Below, one piece after another: positions 17,898-26,785 of a DNA stretch of 64,000 nt. The translations under genes and the position numbers were made by a program. Positions within the stretch are counted from its first letter, which is position 1; each line of letters begins with the position of its first letter. Source of the stretch: Loktanella sp. D2R18. Lineage in GTDB: Bacteria; Pseudomonadota; Alphaproteobacteria; Rhodobacterales; Rhodobacteraceae. Location of the stretch: positions 588,580 to 652,579 of the forward strand of contig NZ_QOCG01000030.1 of the NCBI RefSeq assembly GCF_003318235.1, written 5' to 3'. The notes under the pieces were generated by a model. It ran no database searches, was not told where the DNA came from, and saw only the letters and a program-made list of their open reading frames with translations.

Positions 17898-18024
17898 GCT
17901 CTTTACCTATGTGTTCAACCGGGAAGTTCCAGCCTTAGATCGCATAAGAACAGCATTTATGGCGATGATAGGCGATATCAGGCCAGCGGTTTTCAGATAA
18001 CACAGTGGAATTTTCAATATTGTT

Positions 18025-18055
18025 CAAAAAAATGCCGCAAATAATTCGCGGCATT
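18025..18055 (-). terminator. Terminator of the PstS/OmpA-like gene
   Basis: AATGCCGC (18031-18038) pairs with GCGGCATT (18048-18055) around a 9-nt loop. On the minus strand it is followed by a run of T (A-run at 18025-18032 on the plus strand), 23 bp after the stop of the gene at 18,078. Confidence 0.8.
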
Positions 18056-18077
18056 TTCGTGAATATAAAGGACCGGG

Positions 18078-19661
18078 TTACTTTACCCAAATTTCGACAC
18101 GCGTATGTTCAGCACCCGCCACTTGACCTTCGTAGCAGGTTGCCGGCGAAATATTCCCGAAACCCTGTGCAGACAGCGTAAGCCCATTGGCCGCCGCAAC
18201 ATTTGGTGCAAACTGTGAAAAGGCTGCTTGCATGTCTGCTGCCGCAGCCGCTGAAACGGCCATTGCGGCGTCGCCTGTCCCGCCGAAACCAACAAACATG
18301 ACTTCTCGGCCAGCCATATCGGACGTCGCCAATGCTTCGGCAAGCGTTGTGAACATTGCACGGTTCCAACCCGCTTCGGGTCCGCTTGTCGCGCCCCCAA
18401 ACATCGTAGGCGACAGGCGCTGTGCCTCAAACAAGCGCTGGAACATTTGCGCAGCGGCAAGACGTTCTGTTTCCGCGAGATCTGCCCCAAGCAGTGTGTT
18501 CAAACGATGGTTTTTGGAATCTTCGTCTTGCGCAATTGCCGAAATACTATCGAACCCTTCGGCGGAAACAAGACGCTGCACAACAGAACCAGCAGCATAA
18601 TCAAAGATGTCCGCCGTCAATTGTGTTTCAGGCACGCTATCAAAACTAATCATCAACGGGCGCACCAACGGATAGTCGCCAGAAATCACGTTAAAGCTAT
18701 CGAGCACAACAGGGGTGCCGCATGTGCCAGAGACTGGAAGAAGATTGCTATCCGATGCGTCAGCAACTTCGACGACGCTAATCGCCCCGGCGAATTGGTT
18801 GACGGATGACGCGATGCCGGGCCCATCAGCCATTGTCAAAACATTGCCTGCGATCGATTTCCCCGCTGGCTCCATGACCAGTTGAATAAACTCGGTACGC
18901 ATTGTGGAAGTTGCAGGCAATTGCAACGGTAAGATCGCCAAATCCGGCCCACCAAGCTCTGACCAATTGGTAATGTCGCCAGCGTAGATTCCGGCCAGAT
19001 CCGCCATTGAGACAGCGCTAATATCGATGTTTGGAGCGACAATCACGGCAAGTGCACGCGCTGCTAACAACTGGTCGCTTACCGCCGGCGCAAGCGCCCA
19101 ATCCGCCGCGGCAGTATAGGCTTGCGGTGCTTCGCTCTGCAATGCAGCAACAGTCACTACCGCATGCGAAGTTCCCCCAGCATCAGCAATACGCAAGTTC
19201 GCTTGCGCACCTGTGTCAGGATGATCCAGTGTGATTTCGCCCGCCGATCCAATGGTCAAATTCGCGTCTGTTTGGCCGGTCGTGACATAAGCCCCGACAA
19301 CAATACGGTAAATCACGTCAAATGCGGGAATGAGGAAGCTTACGGTTATTTCGTCTGTGCCGCCAACGACAACGGCTTCGGCTTGGGTGGCAACGTCTTG
19401 AAACGCGGCGCGCGTTAGGCCAAAATCATTGTTAGCGATCACTTCGTCACAACCTGCACCGTAACAAACAACCTCTGATGCTGGGACGCTGACCTGCCCT
19501 ACGGATGTTTCCACGGCCAACATCGTGCCATTGTACCCAACAATCTCACCGTCAACGCTGATGAACCCATCGACAGAGCGCAGCTCCACCGGCTCGGCGA
19601 AAAGCGCTGCTGGCGCAACTGCGCACAATAGTGCTGCGGAAAGACTTGTTAGCTTCATCAT
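18078..19661 (-). CDS. PstS-like substrate-binding protein with C-terminal OmpA-like domain
   Basis: A 527-residue exported protein (signal MMKLTSLSAALLCAVAPAAL, ending near LFAE). Residues 25-70 form a small SH3-like region. The middle (about 90-370) resembles periplasmic phosphate-binding proteins, with DLAGIYAGDITNWSELGG typical of PstS-like folds and LPATSTMRTEFIQLV. The C-terminal 130 residues end in GFGNISPATCYEG and EHTRVEIWVK, like the peptidoglycan-binding OmpA_C fold. Such a fusion would hold a ligand-binding module at the cell wall. It is monocistronic. GGAG is 8-9 nt upstream of ATG 19661. Confidence 0.7.
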   Translation of the reverse strand: MMKLTSLSAALLCAVAPAALFAEPVELRSVDGFISVDGEIVGYNGTMLAVETSVGQVSVPASEVVCYGAGCDEVIANNDFGLTRAAFQDVATQAEAVVVGGTDEITVSFLIPAFDVIYRIVVGAYVTTGQTDANLTIGSAGEITLDHPDTGAQANLRIADAGGTSHAVVTVAALQSEAPQAYTAAADWALAPAVSDQLLAARALAVIVAPNIDISAVSMADLAGIYAGDITNWSELGGPDLAILPLQLPATSTMRTEFIQLVMEPAGKSIAGNVLTMADGPGIASSVNQFAGAISVVEVADASDSNLLPVSGTCGTPVVLDSFNVISGDYPLVRPLMISFDSVPETQLTADIFDYAAGSVVQRLVSAEGFDSISAIAQDEDSKNHRLNTLLGADLAETERLAAAQMFQRLFEAQRLSPTMFGGATSGPEAGWNRAMFTTLAEALATSDMAGREVMFVGFGGTGDAAMAVSAAAAADMQAAFSQFAPNVAAANGLTLSAQGFGNISPATCYEGQVAGAEHTRVEIWVK

Positions 19662-19993
19662 ATTCAACTCCAGTGCCACGCTATTTCACGCGCGAGTATA
19701 GACGCGGCATATATATTTCAAAACGGTTGGCAAAACCGGAACACTTGCCCTCACTTAACTCAGAGGGCGCTGACACTCAGAAAACATACACAGCCAAAAT
19801 TAACTAATTGTTAGCCGCGGATTTCCGCCGATACAACTGTTGGCGTGTCAGAGAGCGTGCAAACTGTGTGTAAAGGCAACATTTTACATACAATCATGCG
19901 CTTTGCTTGCGATGCAAGTTTGTTCGGCGGCTAAACTTTGATCAACCCCGGTTCACAGTGACGCTGAAAAATGCGCCCGGAAAATTGCGGCAT
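19662..19993. other. Gene-free stretch between the PstS/OmpA-like gene and ttcA
   Basis: About 330 bp with stop codons in all frames and no RNA gene that I can recognise. It should hold the promoter of the PstS/OmpA-like gene and the end of the ttcA transcript. No clear terminator hairpin was seen. Confidence 0.5.
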
Positions 19994-20848
19994 TTAGTCC
20001 GCTTTTTGGTCTGGGGCATCGTCGGACCTAAGCATTAGCCCTGCAAAATCAAAGAGCTTCGGATCAAGCAAATGCGATGGCCGCGCATTCATCAGCGACC
20101 GAAACATGACTTGCCGACGGCCGGGGCTATTCTTTTCCCAGCCATCGAGGATTTGTTTCACCTGTTGGCGCTGCAACCCGTCCTGCGATCCACATAGATC
20201 ACAGGGTATGATTGGATAATTCATTGCAGTTGCAAATTTTTCGCAATCAGCTTCTGCGACATGGGCCAGTGGGCGATACAAAAACAAATCGCCGTCTTCG
20301 TTCACCAGCTTGGGCGGCATCGTCGCGAGACGCCCACCATGGAACAGGTTCATGAAAAATGTTTCCAAAATATCGTCGCGGTGATGTCCCAGCACAACGG
20401 CAGAACAACCTTCTTCGCGCGCGATTCGATACAGATTCCCACGCCGCAACCGTGAACACAGCGCACAGAATGTCCGGCCCGCAGGCACTTTATCCATCAC
20501 AATAGAATATGTGTCTTGGTATTCGATTCGGTGCGGCACGCCCATCTTTTCAAGAAACGCGGGCAAGACAGTTGCCGGGAACCCCGGTTGCCCTTGGTCC
20601 AGATTACACGCGATCAGGTCAACCGGCAAAAGCCCGCGCCATTTCAATTCATACAGAATCGCAAGCAACGTGTAGCTGTCCTTGCCCCCCGACAAGCAGA
20701 CAAGCCATTTCGCGTCGCGCTCAATCATTCCGTATTGTTCAATCGCCTCGCGCACATTTTGCACGATGCGTTTGCGCAGCTTCTTGAATTCGGTGGTTTT
20801 GGGCGCACCGTAAAACAGCGGGTGAATATCGTCGGCTTCATCTAACAT
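19994..20848 (-). CDS. ttcA: tRNA 2-thiocytidine(32) synthetase TtcA
   Basis: A 284-residue PP-loop ATPase that thiolates C32 of certain tRNAs using a [4Fe-4S] cluster. The PP-loop [12 protein letters not shown] is near residue 53. Cluster cysteines are in [12 protein letters not shown], with the second CxxC in [10 protein letters not shown]. The start at 20848 ([14 protein letters not shown]) is preferred over 20884. It is the last gene of the rpmH-rnpA-yidD-ttcA run. Confidence 0.92.
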   Translation of the reverse strand: MLDEADDIHPLFYGAPKTTEFKKLRKRIVQNVREAIEQYGMIERDAKWLVCLSGGKDSYTLLAILYELKWRGLLPVDLIACNLDQGQPGFPATVLPAFLEKMGVPHRIEYQDTYSIVMDKVPAGRTFCALCSRLRRGNLYRIAREEGCSAVVLGHHRDDILETFFMNLFHGGRLATMPPKLVNEDGDLFLYRPLAHVAEADCEKFATAMNYPIIPCDLCGSQDGLQRQQVKQILDGWEKNSPGRRQVMFRSLMNARPSHLLDPKLFDFAGLMLRSDDAPDQKAD

Positions 20849-20892
20849 GCGCGTGCTATGCCAGATGATACGCACGCAATCCAACCGAAATT

Positions 20893-21114
20893 TTAGTCCG
20901 GCACGTTATCCACGCCACCCTTAGACCACGGATTGCAGCGCAGGATGCGCCATATCGTCAGCCAACTCCCCTTAATCGCCCCATGTTTTTCCAGCGCCTC
21001 AAGCGCATAGGCCGAACAGGTGGGATGATAGCAACAGCTATTGCCGATCCAAGGCGACAGAACCAAACGGTAAGCCCGCACGGGTAATGATACGACATAG
21101 GCAAGGGGTGTCAT
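20893..21114 (-). CDS. yidD: Membrane protein insertion efficiency factor YidD
   Basis: A 73-residue protein with the family features: [20 protein letters not shown], a cysteine-rich core, and [24 protein letters not shown] with the final Gly-Val-Asp-Asn. It assists YidC-dependent insertion. It overlaps rnpA by 4 bp, a conserved arrangement. Confidence 0.93.
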   Translation of the reverse strand: MTPLAYVVSLPVRAYRLVLSPWIGNSCCYHPTCSAYALEALEKHGAIKGSWLTIWRILRCNPWSKGGVDNVPD

Positions 21115-21503
21115 CTGTGAACCTTTTGCAACGCGCCGCGAAAATCCGCGATCAATGTCTCAAAAGATAGGGCCGCGGTGACATCTTTACGACCCACAAG
21201 CACATAGTCCCAACCGTCGCGGCCCATTTCAGGCAGTACGATGCGCGCGACTTCACGCAACCGGCGTTTGGCGCGGTTGCGGGCAACGGCGTTACCGACT
21301 TTCTTGGAGCAGGTAAATCCGACGCGAATCCCCATTGCCTCACCCTCTGCACGCTTACGCGCCTGTAGGTGAATGCCCGGGGTACCTTGGCGGCGCGCAT
21401 GTGACGCGCGCACAAAATCCGCACGCTTGGTCAAAACATGCAGACAAACGGAAACCGCCGGAGTGCCTTTGGCAGGCCCAACCGGCGGTTTCAAATCGCT
21501 CAA
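21111..21503 (-). CDS. rnpA: Ribonuclease P protein component
   Basis: A 130-residue basic protein. The RNR motif region reads [18 protein letters not shown], and the upstream FTCSKKVG strand is typical. RNase P protein binds the M1-type RNA and the 5' leader of pre-tRNAs. The N-terminus is about 15 residues longer than in many homologues, and a downstream start is possible. It follows rpmH by 14 bp. Confidence 0.93.
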   Translation of the reverse strand: MSDLKPPVGPAKGTPAVSVCLHVLTKRADFVRASHARRQGTPGIHLQARKRAEGEAMGIRVGFTCSKKVGNAVARNRAKRRLREVARIVLPEMGRDGWDYVLVGRKDVTAALSFETLIADFRGALQKVHR

Positions 21504-21517
21504 AACAGGCTTAACGC

Positions 21518-21652
21518 TTACGCGCTTAGCTTCGCACGGCCTTTGGCACGGCGATTGTTCAGAATCTTACGGCCAGCTTTTGTAGCCATCCGTGCGCGGA
21601 ATCCGTGGCGGTTCTTGCGAACCCGGTTTGATGGTTGGAACGTGCGCTTCAT
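21518..21652 (-). CDS. rpmH: 50S ribosomal protein L34
   Basis: A 44-residue protein starting [20 protein letters not shown] and ending [10 protein letters not shown]. It is an essentially textbook L34, very rich in Arg and Lys. It lies directly upstream of rnpA as in nearly all bacteria. Confidence 0.97.
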   Translation of the reverse strand: MKRTFQPSNRVRKNRHGFRARMATKAGRKILNNRRAKGRAKLSA

Positions 21653-21935
21653 CGCGTTCTCTCCGGTTCGAGGCCAAACCCCACATGGGATTCGAAGCCG
21701 ATCAACATTTCAGACCTGTCCTTTAGAGAGGACGCCACCCTATGTCAACGCGCCAAGGGGGAGGAAACTGCAACAATTCCAAGAATGTCACAGGGGTAAA
21801 TGTTTCAGTGTTTCGGGCAAAGCGGTCGAAAACTGAAATAACCGTTGGTTTTCCATCAAGGCGTCGTGATGCGGGTACCGTAACAGCGCTGATACGTCCA
21901 TCTATAGGGCAACACAGGAATTATCAGGATCCAGC

Positions 21936-22646
21936 ATGTCACAGTCTCTCACCCGTAAACTACCACTAATCGCGATTCTTTTCGTGGCGGCAATTGGGAC
22001 ATATTTATTGCGCGATAAGCTGACGTTTGATGCGCTTGCCCAAAACCGCGAAGCCCTGCTGGCATTTCGTGACGGCAACTACCTGATCACCGCCCTAGCG
22101 TTTGTCGGGGCGTATATTGCCATCGTTGGCTTTTCCCTGCCCGGCGCGACAATCGCCACCTTAACGGGTGGTTTTCTTTTTGGCGTGTTCCCCGGTGCAT
22201 TGTTCAACATCACGGGCGCGACTATTGGTGCCACGGGTATCTTCCTTGCTGCGCGCTGGGGCCTTGGCGAAGGGCTTAGCCGAAAGCTTGATAATGCCGA
22301 AGGCCCAGTGAAAAAGATCAAAGCGGGGATCAATGAAAACCAATGGTCCATGCTATTCCTGATGCGCCTGTTACCGGTTGTTCCATTTTTCTTGGCAAAC
22401 CTGATTCCCTCATTCTTGGGCGTACCACTGCACCGGTTTGTGATTTCGACATTCATCGGCATCATCCCCGGAACAGTTGTCTACACATCTGTTGGCGCAG
22501 GCCTGGGCGAGATTTTCGCACGCGGTGAAACACCTAACCTTGGCATCATCTTTGAACCTGCCATCCTGCTTCCTATTATCGGGCTATCAGCGCTTGCCGC
22601 ATTGCCCATCGTGATCAAAGCCCTACGCGGCAAGAAAGGCGTCTAA
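21936..22646 (+). CDS. TVP38/TMEM64 (DedA-like) membrane protein
   Basis: A 236-residue membrane protein of the VTT/SNARE-associated family. It has about six hydrophobic segments, the FSLPGATIATLTGGFLFG re-entrant block and the FLMRLLPVVPFFLANLIPSF motif that defines the TVP38 group. AGGATCC precedes the ATG. The FAD oxidoreductase starts 3 bp after its stop. In other bacteria the same two domains are found fused in one polypeptide, so the two proteins probably work together at the inner membrane. Confidence 0.88.
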   Translation: MSQSLTRKLPLIAILFVAAIGTYLLRDKLTFDALAQNREALLAFRDGNYLITALAFVGAYIAIVGFSLPGATIATLTGGFLFGVFPGALFNITGATIGATGIFLAARWGLGEGLSRKLDNAEGPVKKIKAGINENQWSMLFLMRLLPVVPFFLANLIPSFLGVPLHRFVISTFIGIIPGTVVYTSVGAGLGEIFARGETPNLGIIFEPAILLPIIGLSALAALPIVIKALRGKKGV

Positions 22647-22649
22647 GCC

Positions 22650-24068
22650 ATGAACCGGATTAAGACAGATATATGCATTATTGGCGGCGGTTCTGGCGGC
22701 CTTTCGATTGCGGCGGGTGCCGTACAGATGGGCGCCAAGGTTGTCCTGATCGAAGGTGGCAAAATGGGGGGCGACTGCTTGAACTACGGTTGCGTGCCGT
22801 CCAAGGCGCTGATCGCATCAGCCAAACAAGCACACGCAATGTCCCACGGGGCCAAACTTGGCGTCGCGAACGCGCAAGCCGTCGTTGATTATGCCGCAGC
22901 GAAGGATCACGTGCATGATGTGATCGCCACAATCGCTCCTCTCGATAGCGTCGAACGTTTCGAAGGGCTTGGCGTGCAGGTGATCCAAGATTACGGGCGC
23001 TTTATTTCAGAAACCGAAGTACAGGCAGGCGACACCATTGTCACGGCGCGACGTTTTGTGGTCGCCACGGGCTCTGGCCCCTTCGTTCCGCCCATTCCGG
23101 GGTTGGATGACGTCACATATTACACAAATGAAAACATCTTTGATCTGCGCGACAAACCCGCGCATCTGATCATTATCGGTGGCGGCCCGATTGGTATGGA
23201 AATGGCGCAAGCACATCGGCGGCTTGGTTGCGAGGTCACCGTGATCGAAGGTGCCAAAGCGATGGGCAATGATGACCCAGAAATGGCAGCAATCGTTCTG
23301 GATAACCTACGGGCTGAGGGCGTGAACATCATCGAAGGCGCGCAGGCCGAAAAAATCAGCGGCGCGGGAGACAGTATCACCGTTCACACCCCCGCCGGAG
23401 ATTTCACCGGGTCGCACCTATTGATAGCCGTAGGTCGCAAGGTCAACATCGACAAACTGGACCTTGATAAAGGCGGCATCGCCCATGACCGTCGCGGGCT
23501 AAAGGTCGGGGATAATCTTCGATCTATCAGTAATAAAAAGGTTTTTGCGGCTGGCGACGTTGCCGGCGGGCTGCAATTCACGCATGTTGCAGGGTACCAT
23601 GCTGGGGTCTTAATCCGATCAATGCTGTTTGGTCTGCCTTCCAAACAACGCACAGATCACATCCCTTGGGCGACCTATACCGATCCTGAGCTGGCCCAGG
23701 TCGGCCTGACCCAAGCGCAAGCCGAAGAAAAATTCGGGAATGGCGTCGAAACGGTGCGCTTTGAATATGCGCATAACGACCGCGCAATCGCAGAACGCAA
23801 AACCAAAGGCCTGATCAAAGTCATGGTCGTGAAAGGTCGCCCCGTAGGCGCATCTATCGCGGGGCATCAAGCGGGCGAGTTGATCGGCATGTGGGCGATG
23901 GCAATCGCCAATAAAATGAAAATGTCAGCCGTCGCGAACACTGTTTTACCCTACCCCACAATTAGTGAGGTTAACAAACGCGCTGCGGGTGCCTATTTTA
24001 CCCCAAGACTATTTGAAAACCCGACGGTTAAACGTGTCGTCGGACTTGTGCAGCGCTGGTTGCCATAG
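22650..24068 (+). CDS. Class I pyridine nucleotide-disulfide oxidoreductase (mercuric-reductase-like)
   Basis: A 472-residue flavoprotein with an N-terminal FAD fold (CIIGGGSGGLSIAAGA) and the redox-active disulfide GGDCLNYGCVPSKALI around residue 42. The NAD(P)H fold is LIIIGGGPIGMEMAQAHRR, then FAAGDVAGG, and a C-terminal dimerisation domain. It lacks the paired C-terminal cysteines of true MerA. It probably transfers electrons to a disulfide or quinone partner linked to the TVP38 protein encoded 3 bp upstream. Substrate unknown. Confidence 0.88.
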   Translation: MNRIKTDICIIGGGSGGLSIAAGAVQMGAKVVLIEGGKMGGDCLNYGCVPSKALIASAKQAHAMSHGAKLGVANAQAVVDYAAAKDHVHDVIATIAPLDSVERFEGLGVQVIQDYGRFISETEVQAGDTIVTARRFVVATGSGPFVPPIPGLDDVTYYTNENIFDLRDKPAHLIIIGGGPIGMEMAQAHRRLGCEVTVIEGAKAMGNDDPEMAAIVLDNLRAEGVNIIEGAQAEKISGAGDSITVHTPAGDFTGSHLLIAVGRKVNIDKLDLDKGGIAHDRRGLKVGDNLRSISNKKVFAAGDVAGGLQFTHVAGYHAGVLIRSMLFGLPSKQRTDHIPWATYTDPELAQVGLTQAQAEEKFGNGVETVRFEYAHNDRAIAERKTKGLIKVMVVKGRPVGASIAGHQAGELIGMWAMAIANKMKMSAVANTVLPYPTISEVNKRAAGAYFTPRLFENPTVKRVVGLVQRWLP

Positions 24069-24077
24069 CGAGGTTAG

Positions 24078-25478
24078 ATGACCAACTCACTTTCGGGCCG
24101 ATTTTTGATTCTTACGGTCATTTTTGTGATGCTGGCCGAGATATTCATCTTTGTTCCATCGATTGCGCGGTTCCGACAAGATTATCTTGTTTCACGGCTC
24201 GAGCGTGCGCAGCTTGCGTCACTCGCGCTCGAGGCAGACGATATGATTAGCCCCGCATTAGAGGCTGAACTGCTGACCAATGCCGAAGTCTATAACGTCG
24301 TGCTGCGCCGCGACGACATGCGTCAGCTGGTGCTCTCATCGCCAATCCCATCGCCGATTACCGCTACCTACGATATGCGTGCGCCGACCAGCATGACCTT
24401 GATCCGCGATGCACTGCGCACGTTGCTTGATAAAGAAGAACGCGTCATTCGGATCATCGGCAACCCGGTCCGAGATGGCGGCTTGCTGATCGAAGTCACC
24501 ATCGATGAAATGCCTCTGCGCAACGCGATGCTGCAATACGGCTGGAACATTCTGATCCTCTCCGCGTTCATTTCAGTTGTGACAGCTGGGATGTTATTCT
24601 TTGCCGTGCGCAAATTGTTGGTGACGCCAATCAAGGGCGTTGTGACCCATATGGAATCATACGCCAAAGCCCCTGAAGACGCCCGCCAAATCATTGTGCC
24701 ATCCGCGAGCATCAAAGAACTGCGCGCCGCCGAAGAATCGTTGCAAATGATGCAAATGCAGCTGACCAGCGCGCTTAAGCAAAAGCAAAGGCTCGCCCAA
24801 TTGGGCAGCGGTGTTGCTAAGGTAAGCCATGATCTGCGCAACATCTTAACATCCGCGCAACTGTTTACGGATCGCATCGAAGGCTCCGAAGATCCGCTGG
24901 TGCAACGCATGGCCCCCAAACTCGTTGGATCGATCACACGCGCGGTGAACCTATGCGAGAACACGTTAGCCTTTGGCGGCGCTGAAGAACCCGCCCCCGC
25001 CCTCTCTCGCGTGACCCTCGCCCATATTGTCGGCGACGTGATTGATAGCGAACGGCTCGCGGCTGGGGACTACGCGCTATCGTTCTCTGAAGATATTCCC
25101 GCCACAATGGCGGTGCGCGCGGACGGCGAGCAGCTTTACCGCGTTATTCAAAACCTTGTGCGCAATGCGCGCCAAGCCATCATGGCGACCAAGAAACCCG
25201 GTGAAATTTGCATTCACGCGCATGAAGATGACGACTGCTGGCAAGTGACCGTTTCTGACACCGGGCCAGGTCTGCCACCCAAAGCCCAAGAACACCTGTT
25301 CCAACCGTTTCAGGGCGGTGTCCGTAAGGGGGGCTCTGGACTTGGCCTGGTGATTGCAGGTGACCTGATCCGAGGGCATGGCGGGCGCCTGCGCCTTCAA
25401 GACACCGGCCCCTCAGGCACAACATTCGTCATTGAACTGCCCAAAGCGGATCTTGCGCTGATACAATCCAACGAATGA
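24078..25478 (+). CDS. Sensor histidine kinase
   Basis: A 466-residue membrane kinase. TM1 is near residues 8-28, a periplasmic sensor domain spans about 30-150, and TM2 is around 155-178. A HAMP-like linker follows, then a coiled coil leading to the phosphoacceptor His in VAKVSHDLRNILTSAQ (about residue 252). The ATP-binding N box is NLVRNARQAI, the G1 box DTGPGLPP and the G2 box GSGLGLVIAGDLI. No response regulator gene is adjacent, so its partner lies elsewhere. GAGG is a few bases upstream of the ATG, and it may be cotranscribed with the two genes before it. Confidence 0.9.
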   Translation: MTNSLSGRFLILTVIFVMLAEIFIFVPSIARFRQDYLVSRLERAQLASLALEADDMISPALEAELLTNAEVYNVVLRRDDMRQLVLSSPIPSPITATYDMRAPTSMTLIRDALRTLLDKEERVIRIIGNPVRDGGLLIEVTIDEMPLRNAMLQYGWNILILSAFISVVTAGMLFFAVRKLLVTPIKGVVTHMESYAKAPEDARQIIVPSASIKELRAAEESLQMMQMQLTSALKQKQRLAQLGSGVAKVSHDLRNILTSAQLFTDRIEGSEDPLVQRMAPKLVGSITRAVNLCENTLAFGGAEEPAPALSRVTLAHIVGDVIDSERLAAGDYALSFSEDIPATMAVRADGEQLYRVIQNLVRNARQAIMATKKPGEICIHAHEDDDCWQVTVSDTGPGLPPKAQEHLFQPFQGGVRKGGSGLGLVIAGDLIRGHGGRLRLQDTGPSGTTFVIELPKADLALIQSNE

Positions 25479-25539
25479 CAAAAGAATCCAATTAGGGCCT
25501 TGCGTCCACCCGCCAGCCCGTCTAAATCCCCCCATACGC

Positions 25540-25616
25540 GGATTGGTAGCTCAGTTGGATAGAGTACTTGACTACGAATCAAGGGGTCGGGGGTTCGAAT
25601 CCTCCCCAGTCCGCCA
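25540..25616 (+). tRNA. tRNA-Arg(ACG)
   Basis: A 77-nt cloverleaf. The acceptor arms are GGATTGG and CCAGTCC, the D-arm is GCTCAGTTGGATAGAGT, and the anticodon stem CTTGA/TCAAG encloses loop CTACGAA with anticodon ACG. The T-loop is TTCGAAT and the encoded GCCA completes the 3' end. It reads CGU/CGC after A34 deamination. The Tn7-like element starts 9 bp beyond its 3' end. Confidence 0.96.
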
Positions 25617-25625
25617 TTACATCTT

Positions 25626-25715
25626 TGTTGAACGTCACACGACTTTGACCTTTGCGTCATTAACTGTTGAACGTCACACGACTTTGACCTTTGCGTCATT
25701 AACTGACCCAACATC
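25626..25715 (+). repeat. Left transposon end with two 39-bp tandem repeats
   Basis: A 39-bp unit beginning TGTTGAACGTCACACG is perfectly repeated (25626-25664 and 25665-25703). Each unit contains TGACCTTTGCGTCA (25646-25659 and 25685-25698). A third, weaker site CTGACCCAACATC follows at 25703-25715. These are probable TnsB binding sites. The exact duplication of the terminal unit means two possible outer ends exist, but only the outermost is flanked by ATCTT. Confidence 0.8.
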
Positions 25716-26130
25716 TTCATTTTATGCTCCCACGTTTTGTTTCATTGATCTGACTTCCGTTCCCGAAAATCAGGGCTGATTTGGAGGTCAGACGGCGAAG
25801 CCGCCTGCTCCTGCAAATCTGCCACGTGGCGAACGCGGGTGGGGGCGAGGCAATGCAATTCGACAGAGGTGGTGCGGCCCGCAGGCGTAGCCGAGGACAC
25901 GGCTCAGTCTAATTGGGTTGCCCGAGGGGGAGGGCCGCGCCCTCACCCTTCTTTTCTTTGGGTCGGATGTGGTTGGTCATTCCTGCCATTGGCAGATTTG
26001 GAACCAACACCGCACCCCGTTTATATTGCGCCAGCATGGGCGGCTCTGAGCCCGCAGAGATCGATGCTGACTTGAATGCTGCATAAGGTAAGCCTAAATC
26101 CATGATCGATTATTCTATTTGGAGCTAGTC
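25716..26130. other. Gene-free left shoulder of the transposon
   Basis: About 415 bp with no convincing gene. It contains GC-rich segments and GATCTGAC/GGTCAGAC half-sites that could be degenerate transposase sites, and should include the promoter of the HD-domain gene. Open frames here lack binding sites and protein-like composition. Confidence 0.4.
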
Positions 26131-26649
26131 GTGCTGAAATCTCCAGAAGACGCTTTCAAGTTGCTCGAAAGATTAGGTGCACCAAGACGATTGATAAGAC
26201 ATCTCGAATTAGTTGGGGAAGTCGGCGTTGAAGTCATTTCAAAGCTCGATAACCTTGGGGTTCAGTACGATAGGCTCTTCGTCGAAATCGGCATTGCGGT
26301 ACATGATGCGGGTAAAATCGTTCATCCCAGCGAGCTTGAAAAAGGCGGGGACTTGCATGAAGCAGCAGGCGAAAAGTTACTTCTAGAACGTGGGGTTGAC
26401 GCCAAAATTGCTCGGTGCTGTCGCAGCCACGCACAATACGCCAGCATGGGTGCTTCCTTCGAAGAGCTTATAATCGCGCTTGCCGATACATTGTGGAAAG
26501 GTTCACGAGAAGCCGACTTGGAGCTACAAGTTATTGATGGTGTCGTAGCCCGGCTACAAGCTGATCGGTGGGAATTGTTTCAAACTCTCGATAGCTGCTT
26601 CGAAGAAATCGCCGCTGATGGCGATGAACGGCTATCTCGAAGTATTTGA
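26131..26649 (+). CDS. HD-domain phosphohydrolase
   Basis: A 172-residue HD-superfamily protein. The metal ligands are visible as H in LIRHLELVGE, the HD pair in AVHDAGKIVHP, H in DLHEAAGEKLL, H in RSHAQYAS and D in ALADTLWKG, the usual order of the fold. The GTG at 26131 is chosen because GGAG lies 6 nt upstream; a TTG at 26119 is the only alternative. Members hydrolyse phosphate esters of nucleotides. It is the first cargo gene at the left end of the transposon. A defence-type nucleotide hydrolase is possible but unproven. Confidence 0.7.
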   Translation: MLKSPEDAFKLLERLGAPRRLIRHLELVGEVGVEVISKLDNLGVQYDRLFVEIGIAVHDAGKIVHPSELEKGGDLHEAAGEKLLLERGVDAKIARCCRSHAQYASMGASFEELIIALADTLWKGSREADLELQVIDGVVARLQADRWELFQTLDSCFEEIAADGDERLSRSI

Positions 26650-26785
26650 GTTAACGTAGGCTAGGTGCAAAAAATGGTGCGGAGCGTTCTCACCACCGTA
26701 CAAAACGGCCCAATACGGACATTGGCGGACCCCGACGGTGCTGCGGCGCAGCTTTTACCAAAGGACAAGGAAGCTTCTTGCTCAA

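Noticed and set aside
22650..24068. Mercuric reductase merA
   Set aside because: The redox disulfide is present, but the N-terminal heavy-metal domain, the C-terminal Cys pair and other mer genes are missing.
25626..25703. Tandem 39-bp repeats as a mini CRISPR array
   Set aside because: The two units abut with no spacer, there are no cas genes, and the unit carries the transposon terminus repeated at the other end.
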